The notes beneath the pieces were generated by a model. The model worked only from the letters and a program-made list of their open reading frames with translations, had not been told where the DNA came from and ran no database searches. A DNA stretch of 10,175 nucleotides, taken from positions 1 through 10,175 of the forward strand of contig JAITOP010000082.1 in the NCBI GenBank assembly GCA_031289895.1, read 5' to 3'. Shown piece by piece: positions 1 to 5,769 of the stretch. The position numbers and the translations under genes are program-made. The DNA is from Prevotellaceae bacterium (GTDB lineage Bacteria; Bacteroidota; Bacteroidia; Bacteroidales; UBA932). The first letter of the stretch is position 1, and each line of letters begins with the position of its first letter.

Positions 1-2
1 CA

Positions 3-142
3 ACTTATGACTTACGGCTTACAACTTACGACTTACAACTTACGACTTATGACTTACGACTTACGACTTATGACTTATGACTTATGACTTACAACTTATG
101 ACTTACAACTTACGACTTACAACTTATGACTTACGTCTTATG
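3..142. repeat. Heptanucleotide tandem array, 20 units of ACTTAYR
   Basis: Twenty consecutive 7-bp units read ACTTATG, ACTTACG or ACTTACA on the plus strand, with variants GCTTACA at 17-23 and TCTTATG at 136-142. The period is exact throughout; variation is almost entirely in the last two bases of the unit. The array may continue to the left of the window. Because 7 is not a multiple of 3, the TAA in the complementary strand falls in all three frames, so the array cannot be coding on that strand. It ends about 12 bp before the -7 element of the gldF promoter, so the -33 region of that promoter lies inside the repeat. Function unknown. Confidence 0.95.
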
Positions 143-153
143 ACTTTTATTAT

Positions 154-161
154 TACCTTTG
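154..161 (+). promoter_or_regulatory. Bacteroidota-type -7 element for gldF operon
   Basis: TACCTTTG fits the Bacteroidota sigma-ABfr consensus TAnnTTTG and is followed by CA, as at the other promoters here. It lies 28 nt before the gldF start codon. No good TTTG-type -33 element is seen at the expected spacing, where the sequence is the end of the heptad array. Start-site position is inferred. Confidence 0.65.
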
Positions 162-189
162 CAAATAATTAAACATAAAATAATAAAAA

Positions 190-921
190 ATGTTTCCAAT
201 ATTAAAAAAAGAGATAATATTATTTTTTTCGTCGCTTACGGGTTATATTAGCGTGGTGATTTTTCTTTTTCTCACGGCGTGGTTTATGTGGATTTCTCAC
301 GGCGAATTAAACGTTACCGACAGCGGTTACGCAAACATAGATACCTTATTTATAATCGCTCCGTGGATTTTTTTGTTTCTTGTTCCCGCAACAACAATGC
401 GCAGTTTTGCCGAAGAAAAAAAAATGGGAACAATAGAAATTTTATTTACAAAACCTATCAGCGAATTAAATCTGGTGATGGCAAAATTTTTGGCTGCGGT
501 TGTGCTTGTAATTTTATCGTTATTGCCTTGTTTACTGTATTTTGTAACAGTATATCAACTTGGAAATCCTGTCGGCAATATTGACATTGGCGGAACATGG
601 GGTTCGTTTATAGGATTGTTTTTTTTGGCATCGTGTTATGCGGCAATAGGTGTTTTTGCCTCGTCGTTGAGTGATAATCAGATTTTTGCATTTATACTTT
701 CGGCAGTTATTTGCTTTTTTATGTATATCGGAATTGCCGAACTTTCGGGTATCAAAATATTCGCGTTTGCTGATAGTTTTTTGTTGTCGCTGAGCATCAA
801 CGAACATTATCAGTCGATAAGTCGCGGAGTTGTTGATTCGCGCGATATTATTTATTTTGTGAGCATTATCGCAGTTTTTATTTTGCTTACACGTTTGAAA
901 TTACAATCACGAAAATGGTAA
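190..921 (+). CDS. gldF: GldF, ABC-2 type permease subunit of the gliding-associated transporter
   Basis: The 243-residue polytopic inner-membrane protein matches the GldF type of ABC-2 permease in length and pattern. About six hydrophobic segments are visible, near residues 17-36, 51-70, 95-122, 136-160, 164-185 and 219-236. A charged cytoplasmic stretch, RSFAEEKKMGTIE (71-83), after the second segment is typical of ABC-2 permeases and probably contacts the ATPase. In Flavobacterium johnsoniae GldF works with the ATPase GldA and with GldG and is needed for gliding, but homologues occur in many non-gliding Bacteroidota, so motility should not be assumed. The ATG at 190 is the first in frame after the promoter and begins a normal N-terminus; the upstream sequence is A/T-rich with no Shine-Dalgarno. 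It is the first gene of an operon with gldG 6 nt downstream. No gldA is in the window. Confidence 0.93.
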   Translation: MFPILKKEIILFFSSLTGYISVVIFLFLTAWFMWISHGELNVTDSGYANIDTLFIIAPWIFLFLVPATTMRSFAEEKKMGTIEILFTKPISELNLVMAKFLAAVVLVILSLLPCLLYFVTVYQLGNPVGNIDIGGTWGSFIGLFFLASCYAAIGVFASSLSDNQIFAFILSAVICFFMYIGIAELSGIKIFAFADSFLLSLSINEHYQSISRGVVDSRDIIYFVSIIAVFILLTRLKLQSRKW

Positions 922-927
922 AATAAT

Positions 928-2643
928 ATGAATACAAAACAAAAAAACATATTAAATATTTTGCTGATAATTGTTGTGATATTTTTGGTAAATATCATTT
1001 TATCAACATCTTTTTTCAGAATAGATTTAACATCCGACAAGCGATACACCATAAACGAAACAAGCAAAGCGACAATGAAACAACTCGATGATTTTGTTTA
1101 CATTAAAGTGTATCTTGATGGCGAAATGCCTGTTGAATTTAAAAAATTGCGGCGTTCGATAAACGAAACAATCACTGAATTGCAGATTTATGCACAACAA
1201 AAATTACAGTACGAATTTATAAATCCCATGTCGGGAAACGAAAAAGAGCGCGAGGCATTTTTTGCAGAACTTATTAAAAAAGGCATCGAACCGTTTACAA
1301 TTCAGATTGAAGATGCTGAGGGCGGTGCTACTCAACGCAATATATTTCCGGCGGCGGTTATTACCTACAACGGCAAAGAAAAATCGGTGAATTTTTTCCG
1401 TTACAACGACGAATTATCGCCTGACGAAAACATAAATCTTGCATATCAAAATATTGAATTTGAATTGATTTCGACAATAAAACTGCTTAGCAGAAAAGAG
1501 TTTCCTAAAATTGCATTTATCGAAGGACACGGCGAACTTGATTATTTTGAAACCAAAGATTTGGAAAACGAACTTTCGCAGTTTTATGAAATAAATCATG
1601 TTAAACTTGATGGAAATGTAGGTGTTTTAGACGAATATAAAGCGGCAATTGTAGCAAAACCAAGCAACGAATGGAACGAAGACGACAAACTTGTTATTGA
1701 CCAATACATTATGACCGGCGGAAATGTGGCTTGGTTTATCGACGAAGTTGAAGTTCACGAAGATAGCCTTGCAAATGGAGAACGTACTTTTGCCGTACAA
1801 AATAAACACAATCTCGACGATTTATTGTTTCGTTACGGAGCGCGAATAAATGCCGATTTGGTTCAGGATTTGCAATGCGCTTACGTTCCGGTAAACATTG
1901 CTGCTGTTGGCTCGCAGCCTAATTTTCAGCTCGAACCTTGGCTTTATCATCCTTTGCTTTTTCCAAATTACGATAATATAATTACAAAAGGCGTGAATTT
2001 GGTTAAATCGCAATATGCAAGTACGTTGGATTTTGTAGGCTCGGCAAAATCCAACATAAAAAAAACTCCGTTGCTGCAAACATCCGACAAAGTGAAACTT
2101 ACAAAAATGCCCGCTATCATTTCGCTTACGCAAATAAACGATAAAATCACCGAAATAGAATTTAATCAATCGTTCAAAATAATTGCAGCCGTGTTTGAAG
2201 GAAATTTTGAATCGGGATTTAAAAACCGAATGTTAAGCAAATATAACAACGGTAAGCCTTTTGACTTTGTCGGCGAAGGTAAAAATGCAAAAATGTTTAT
2301 CGCTTCCGATGGCGATATTATTCGTAATGATGTTATACGGCGGGCAAACGGAACACGCCCACTGCCACTCGGTTACGACAGATATTTAAACAGAACTTTC
2401 GGCAACAAAGATTTTGTGAAAAATATAATTTTGTACCTCACCGACGACAGCGGACTTTTGGAAATACGCTCGCACGAAATTTCATTGCGATTGCTTGATA
2501 AAGAAATGGTTATATTAAACCGAAACCGAATAATTCTGATAAATACATTAATTCCGCCGGTTATTATTTTAATATTCGGAATATCGTTTACCATTATACG
2601 AAAAAGGAAAAATACAAGAAAAAAGCAAACGACAAAACAATAA
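928..2643 (+). CDS. gldG: GldG, auxiliary/substrate-binding subunit of the gliding-associated ABC transporter
   Basis: The protein is 571 residues. An N-terminal membrane segment (about 7-27) is followed by a large domain, presumably periplasmic, and a second hydrophobic segment (about 538-560), ending in a very basic tail of Lys, Arg and Gln. This layout, the FRIDLTSDKRYTIN motif just after the first membrane segment (30-43) and the length are those of the GldG family (ABC_transp_aux-like domain). The IAFIEGHGELD stretch (195-205) is also characteristic. It pairs with GldF; the biochemical substrate of the complex is not established. The ATG at 928 is 6 nt after the gldF stop and no earlier start is plausible. 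The stop is 3 nt before the phosphatase gene, so translational coupling on both sides is likely. The sequence looks complete with no frameshift. Confidence 0.93.
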   Translation: MNTKQKNILNILLIIVVIFLVNIILSTSFFRIDLTSDKRYTINETSKATMKQLDDFVYIKVYLDGEMPVEFKKLRRSINETITELQIYAQQKLQYEFINPMSGNEKEREAFFAELIKKGIEPFTIQIEDAEGGATQRNIFPAAVITYNGKEKSVNFFRYNDELSPDENINLAYQNIEFELISTIKLLSRKEFPKIAFIEGHGELDYFETKDLENELSQFYEINHVKLDGNVGVLDEYKAAIVAKPSNEWNEDDKLVIDQYIMTGGNVAWFIDEVEVHEDSLANGERTFAVQNKHNLDDLLFRYGARINADLVQDLQCAYVPVNIAAVGSQPNFQLEPWLYHPLLFPNYDNIITKGVNLVKSQYASTLDFVGSAKSNIKKTPLLQTSDKVKLTKMPAIISLTQINDKITEIEFNQSFKIIAAVFEGNFESGFKNRMLSKYNNGKPFDFVGEGKNAKMFIASDGDIIRNDVIRRANGTRPLPLGYDRYLNRTFGNKDFVKNIILYLTDDSGLLEIRSHEISLRLLDKEMVILNRNRIILINTLIPPVIILIFGISFTIIRKRKNTRKKQTTKQ

Positions 2644-2646
2644 ATC

Positions 2647-3306
2647 ATGATTAAATGCTGTATTTTCGATTTGGATGGAACGCTTATCAATTCGTTGCGC
2701 GACCTTGCCGATGCTGCAAATTCTGCGCTTGTTTCGCTAAAATTGCCGATATACGATACCGAAAAATACAAACAATTTGTGGGAAATGGCGTTTCAAAAC
2801 TTATCGAGCGCGTGCTGCCCGACAATTACAAAACCGATGAATACAAACAAAAAATGCTAAATATTTTCAACGAAAATTACAATCGCTGTTGTCTCAATTT
2901 TACCAAGCCCTACAAGGGTATCAGCGAAACTTTGGACGAACTGAAAAAACAAAATATCATACTTGCCGTTGTAAGCAACAAACCCGACAATCAGGCAAAA
3001 AAAATTGTGAATAATTTGTTTCCCGCTGTTTTTGACGATGTTTTCGGAAATGTTGCAGGCATTGCCACAAAACCTTCGCCAGACTTATGTTTGCGGGTTG
3101 TGCAAAATCATAATATCGAAACTTGCGATTGCATTTTCATCGGCGATTCTAATGTTGATATGCTTACGGCAGCAAATGCAAAAATGTTGTCGGTAGGCGT
3201 AACATGGGGATTTCGCAGCCGAAAAGAATTGGAAAACGCCGGAGCAAAGTTTATAATAGACACTCCGCAAGAATTATTGAACATATTGAAAAACAACAAA
3301 ATATGA
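2647..3306 (+). CDS. gph: HAD-superfamily hydrolase, phosphoglycolate phosphatase-like
   Basis: The 219-residue soluble protein carries all four HAD motifs. Motif I is DLDGTL, with nucleophile Asp8 and acid/base Asp10. Motif II is VVSNKP, with Ser110. Motif III is Lys142 in ATKPSP. Motif IV is GDSNVD, with Asp167 and Asp171 for Mg2+. The helical cap between motifs I and II (about residues 15-90), the GNG at 46-48 and the VTWGFR string (185-190) match the Gph (phosphoglycolate phosphatase) branch. That enzyme removes phosphate from 2-phosphoglycolate, a product of DNA-end repair and oxidative damage. HAD specificities are hard to predict, so another small phosphomonoester or pyrophosphate substrate is possible. 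The ATG lies 3 nt after the gldG stop, so it is cotranscribed with gldFG; I know of no functional link to that transporter. Confidence 0.85.
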   Translation: MIKCCIFDLDGTLINSLRDLADAANSALVSLKLPIYDTEKYKQFVGNGVSKLIERVLPDNYKTDEYKQKMLNIFNENYNRCCLNFTKPYKGISETLDELKKQNIILAVVSNKPDNQAKKIVNNLFPAVFDDVFGNVAGIATKPSPDLCLRVVQNHNIETCDCIFIGDSNVDMLTAANAKMLSVGVTWGFRSRKELENAGAKFIIDTPQELLNILKNNKI

Positions 3307-3313
3307 AATGATG

Positions 3314-3338
3314 ACATTTTATTTTTGCAAGAAAATGT
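3314..3338 (+). other. Small hairpin after the gldF operon, uncertain terminator
   Basis: ACATTTT (3314-3320) and AAAATGT (3332-3338) form a 7-bp stem with an 11-nt loop, 7 nt after the phosphatase stop. On the plus strand it is followed by a run of A, not T, so it is not a canonical intrinsic terminator for this operon. It may protect the 3' end or be chance in AT-rich DNA. Confidence 0.3.
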
Positions 3339-3357
3339 AAAAAAAACGCGCAAAAAT

Positions 3358-3388
3358 TTTGTAGAATAAAAAAAGATACATACTTTTG
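3358..3388 (+). promoter_or_regulatory. Promoter of tRNA-Val
   Basis: TTTG (3358-3361) and TACTTTTG (3381-3388) are separated by 19 bp. This is the full Bacteroidota promoter arrangement (TTTG, about 19 bp, TAnnTTTG) and the best match in the window. It is followed by CACTCCC, similar to the start of the tRNA-Cys transcript. The tRNA begins at 3423, leaving a leader of roughly 30 nt to be removed. Confidence 0.8.
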
Positions 3389-3422
3389 CACTCCCATTTG
3401 GGACAAAGTTCTTAAAAGTATT

Positions 3423-3497
3423 GGGAGCATAGCTCAGCTGGTTCAGAGCACCTGCCTTACAAGCAGGGGGTCCTTGGTTCGAATCCATGTACTCCCA
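3423..3497 (+). tRNA. tRNA-Val (anticodon UAC)
   Basis: The 75-nt cloverleaf has a D stem GCTC/GAGC, an anticodon stem CCTGC/GCAGG with loop CTTACAA (anticodon TAC at 34-36, reading valine GUA and other GUN codons), a 5-nt variable loop and a T loop TTCGAAT. The discriminator base is A and CCA is not encoded. Two stem pairs are mismatched. In the acceptor GGGAGCA/TACTCCC, position 6 C faces position 67 A. In the T stem CTTGG/CCATG, position 50 U faces position 64 U. The gene has a strong promoter and a terminator, so it is probably expressed despite these. Confidence 0.93.
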
Positions 3498-3499
3498 CA

Positions 3500-3540
3500 A
3501 ACAAAAAGCAACTAAATAAATTTGGTTGCTTTTTTGTTTT
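3500..3540 (+). terminator. Intrinsic terminator of tRNA-Val
   Basis: AACAAAAAGCAAC (3500-3512) pairs with GTTGC plus the following T run and GTT (3525-3538), with one bulged base and a 12-nt loop. The 3' side and the bases after it are T-rich. It starts 3 nt after the tRNA, as expected for its terminator. Confidence 0.8.
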
Positions 3541-3591
3541 TTATAATCCTTTAGTGATGAAAAATAAACAAATTATAACAGATGACAAAAA

Positions 3592-3711
3592 AATCCCGAT
3601 AAGGATTTTATGTTGGTAGAAATGTGCAAGTTCCCCTACTGTTCGACCCTGTTCGGGATCGTATGTGGTGTGGACATTTTTTTTCTACCAACATTTGAAT
3701 CCTACGGATTC
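3592..3711. repeat. Cloverleaf-like inverted-repeat element of about 120 bp
   Basis: TGTTGGTAGAAA (3611-3622) and its exact complement TTTCTACCAACA (3682-3693) form a 12-bp stem enclosing about 59 bp. Each outer end is a short palindrome: AATCC-CGATAA-GGATT (3592-3607) on the left and GAATCC-TAC-GGATTC (3697-3711) on the right. These two ends are also imperfect inverted copies of each other, so the inverted repeat can be read as about 30 bp. Inside, CGACCC (3644-3649) and GGGATCG (3655-3661, one bulged A) make another hairpin. There is no ORF. It could be a MITE or REP-type mobile element, or a structured RNA; no transposase is nearby. The region 3541-3591 before it shows nothing recognisable. 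Confidence 0.7.
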
Positions 3712-3750
3712 ACTCCATCTTTTATAGGTTATTAATTTTTTTATTACTTA

Positions 3751-3970
3751 TACTAAACAGTTATCAAAATGCCGATTTAGGCACAGAAAATAAATAACAT
3801 ATAAAACCCTTATTTATATAAAGTTCCCTTAGTAGCCGAAAATTAGATAACGCATACCCTTATTCCTTTATTGAAATGTTGTAAATAAGGGAATAAGGGT
3901 AGAATATCGAGGCTAATTTTTGCTACTGAGGGCGGCTTTTGAAAATAAGGGTTTTGGTAACTGTTTGGTA
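3751..3970. repeat. Long imperfect inverted repeat of about 220 bp (hairpin or MITE-like)
   Basis: Nested arms run through almost the whole element. The outer pair is 3751-3769 (TACTAAACAGTTATCAAAA) with 3952-3970. Next come 3803-3815 with 3943-3955, 3826-3836 with 3922-3932, 3839-3846 with 3913-3920, and the inner 18-bp pair 3855-3872 with 3884-3901 around an 11-nt loop. The left arm holds about 33 nt extra (3770-3802), itself a small hairpin TGCC/GGCA. There is no ORF and no transposase nearby. It lies between two convergent tRNA genes and outside their terminators. Likely a non-autonomous mobile element; a structured RNA is the alternative. Confidence 0.75.
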
Positions 3971-4023
3971 TTAATTTTTTGTTAATTAACTTTTTATTAC
4001 TTAACTTCTTGATTCTTTTATTT

Positions 4024-4075
4024 AAAAAAACAAGAACTAAATATTGAGAATAGTCCCTTATTTAGTTCTTGTTTT
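4024..4075 (-). terminator. Intrinsic terminator of tRNA-Cys
   Basis: AAAACAAGAACTAAATA (4027-4043) and TATTTAGTTCTTGTTTT (4059-4075) form a perfect 17-bp stem with a 15-nt loop. Read on the minus strand, the stem is followed directly by more T (complement of the A run at 4024-4030), which is the form of an intrinsic terminator. It lies about 30 nt past the 3' end of tRNA-Cys and would end that transcript. Confidence 0.85.
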
Positions 4076-4105
4076 ATACAAGTAATTCATTATCAGAATT
4101 AATTG

Positions 4106-4176
4106 AGGTACCAAGCAGATTCGAACTGCTGTACGCGGTTTTGCAGACCGCTGCCTAACCTCTCGGCCATGGTACC
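4106..4176 (-). tRNA. tRNA-Cys (anticodon GCA)
   Basis: The 71-nt cloverleaf is fully paired: acceptor GGTACCA/TGGTACC, D stem GCC/GGC, anticodon stem GCGGT/ACCGC with loop CTGCAAA (anticodon GCA, reading UGC and UGU), and T stem AGCAG/CTGCT around TTCGAAT. The discriminator is U, the base cysteinyl-tRNA synthetase requires. CCA is not encoded. It has its own promoter 11 nt upstream and a terminator downstream. Confidence 0.97.
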
Positions 4177-4186
4177 AATTGGAGTG

Positions 4187-4194
4187 CAAAGGTA
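4187..4194 (-). promoter_or_regulatory. Bacteroidota-type -7 element for tRNA-Cys
   Basis: On the minus strand the sequence reads TACCTTTG followed by CACTCC, the same -7 and start region as tRNA-Val. It lies only 10 nt from the first base of the tRNA, so the 5' leader must be a few nucleotides. A clear -33 TTTG is not seen. Confidence 0.7.
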
Positions 4195-4268
4195 AAAAAA
4201 ATTTTAACAACGAAATAATATTAACTATAAATATTTTAAATTTAACATAGAAAGTTCATCGAGTTTTT

Positions 4269-4368
4269 AAAGTTATAAAGTATAAAGTTCGTAAAGTTCG
4301 TAAAGTTATAAAGTTCGTAAAGTTTATAAAGTTTATAAAGTTATAAAGTTCGTAAAGTTTATAAAGTT
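4269..4368. repeat. Tandem array with mixed 8- and 9-bp units (TATAAAGTT/CGTAAAGTT)
   Basis: About eleven units, each ending in AAAGT(T), alternate among ATAAAGTT (8 bp), TATAAAGTT (9 bp) and CGTAAAGTT (9 bp). On the minus strand, the direction of the efflux operon, they read AACTTTATA or AACTTTACG. The array is downstream of the tolC-like gene. The unit resembles the ACTTACG unit at the left end of the window, again varying at a TA/CG dinucleotide. Function unknown. Confidence 0.92.
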
Positions 4369-4378
4369 AGAGACTTTC

Positions 4379-4420
4379 ATTAATCACTAACAACTAACCA
4401 TTAACAACTAATCATTAATC
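4379..4420. repeat. Heptanucleotide array overlapping the tolC-like stop codon
   Basis: Six exact-period 7-bp units follow each other: ATTAATC, ACTAACA, ACTAACC, ATTAACA, ACTAATC, ATTAATC (consensus AYTAAYM). The stop codon of the outer-membrane factor gene (4415-4417) and part of its final Asp codon lie in the last unit. Read on the coding strand the repeat gives TAA, TGA and TAG in quick succession. It is separated by only 10 bp from the 8/9-bp array. Confidence 0.9.
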
Positions 4421-5740
4421 ACTATTTCCCAAGTATTTCAGCACTTTGCCGCTGATTTGGAGCAGTGATATTTCGCAAAGTTTTGTGTCAAATTCGGCTG
4501 ATAAAATACGTTCTTCGGCATCGAGAAGATTTTTTTGCGCTTCGCGCATTTCTATTCCCGAAAGGTCGCCGAGCATGTATCTGTCCATTGCTATTTCGTG
4601 ATTTTGTTTGGCGGCAATGAGGTTTTCGCGTTCGAGTTTCAGCATTTTCAAATTATTATTGTACGCTTGCCACAAATTGCTAATGCCGGCTCGCAGCGAT
4701 TGTTCGAGTTGCTGACGTTGCAAACGTGCATTTTCAATATCAATACGCGCATTTTTTTGTTGACTGCGGCGCGTTCCGTCAAAAATGTTTATGCCGAAAG
4801 TAAGCCCAAAATCCAAACCTAAAACGTTGCGTTGTTTGTAAGTATTTACTTCGTATCGGTTGAAAGTGTAGCCATAGCCCGAACTAAACCGCAGATACGG
4901 ATATTTGCGCGAATTTACCGATTTAAGATTAAGCTGGGCAAGATTTACATTGCGGTCGGCTTTCAAAAGCGTTGCATTTGTGTTGAGCGTTGATTGCCAT
5001 AAATCTTCAAAAATTAATAATTCGTTAACATCAATTATTGAGTCAGGAATTTCGAGATTTTGGTCAACGTTTTCATTTGCCATTAGTTCGTTAAGACGTA
5101 TTCGGGACGTGTTAAGCAGTTCGTGTTGTTTCACATATTTTGAACTGTCGGCGTTGAAGTCCACGCGAGCCTGCTGCAAATCGAGACGCGACAGATTACC
5201 AATAAGATAACGCGCTTCGACAATTCGCAAACGTTCTTTTGAAAGCGAAACGGCATAACGAAAATTCTTTATGCGGATTTTTTGTTGAATATAATTGTAA
5301 TATTCGGCTGTAAGGTCGGCAACAAAATCTTCGATAGAGATACGTGTATTTACTTCGCCGGTAGATTCAAGTTCTTTCAGCCGCTTGTAATTTGTTGAGA
5401 TATTAAAGCCGTCGAAAATTGTCCAATTAAGCGACAGACCTACATTAAACGTATGGTCTAAGGCACTGTTTATTTTTTCAACATCGCCTGTTGCTCTGAC
5501 TGTTGACGAGGTATTGTTGAGCGTTCCCGAATATCGCCCCGCCAAATCGACAGTAGGCAAAAATCCTGCATTGGCTTTTGTAGCACTGTTTTTGCTGATT
5601 TGTTCATCATTTTTGGAAATACGAACCGAATAATTATTTTCCAATCCCAATTCCAAACACGATTTTAAGGTATAAACATCCTGCGCAAGCATCACAAACG
5701 GCGCAAAAATTATTGTTGATATTAGTAATATTTTTTTCAT
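4415..5740 (-). CDS. TolC-like outer-membrane factor of an RND efflux system
   Basis: With the ATG at 5740 the product is 441 residues and starts with a clean signal peptide, MKKILLISTIIFAPFVMLAQ, probably cut after residue 20. An upstream in-frame GTG (5785) would put the start inside the tandem repeat and add 15 residues before the signal, so it is rejected. The mature part has the two-fold outer-membrane efflux protein architecture: long amphipathic helices rich in Gln, Asn, Leu and Arg, and strand motifs such as LNWTIFDGF and LTFGINIFDG, the paired IFDG hallmark of the family. No lipobox Cys is present. As a trimer it would form the outer-membrane channel and periplasmic tunnel for the adaptor and pump encoded just upstream. 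It is the last gene of the operon. Confidence 0.93.
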   Translation of the reverse strand: MKKILLISTIIFAPFVMLAQDVYTLKSCLELGLENNYSVRISKNDEQISKNSATKANAGFLPTVDLAGRYSGTLNNTSSTVRATGDVEKINSALDHTFNVGLSLNWTIFDGFNISTNYKRLKELESTGEVNTRISIEDFVADLTAEYYNYIQQKIRIKNFRYAVSLSKERLRIVEARYLIGNLSRLDLQQARVDFNADSSKYVKQHELLNTSRIRLNELMANENVDQNLEIPDSIIDVNELLIFEDLWQSTLNTNATLLKADRNVNLAQLNLKSVNSRKYPYLRFSSGYGYTFNRYEVNTYKQRNVLGLDFGLTFGINIFDGTRRSQQKNARIDIENARLQRQQLEQSLRAGISNLWQAYNNNLKMLKLERENLIAAKQNHEIAMDRYMLGDLSGIEMREAQKNLLDAEERILSAEFDTKLCEISLLQISGKVLKYLGNSD

Positions 5741-5769
5741 TTTTTTATCTAAATATTTTATTGATGCAA

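Noticed and set aside
3314..3338. Intrinsic terminator of the gldF operon
   Set aside because: The 7-bp hairpin is followed by A rather than T on the transcribed strand; kept only as an uncertain hairpin.
3108..3500. Minus-strand 130-residue reading frame across tRNA-Val and the phosphatase gene
   Set aside because: It includes the complement of the tRNA (the DSNQGPPACKAGALNQLSYAP-like string is a known type of spurious tRNA translation) and overlaps a well-supported gene.
3592..3711. Integron attC site (imperfect palindrome with conserved ends)
   Set aside because: The arms do not fit the attC core sites GTTRRRY/RYYYAAC, and no integron integrase or cassette array is present.
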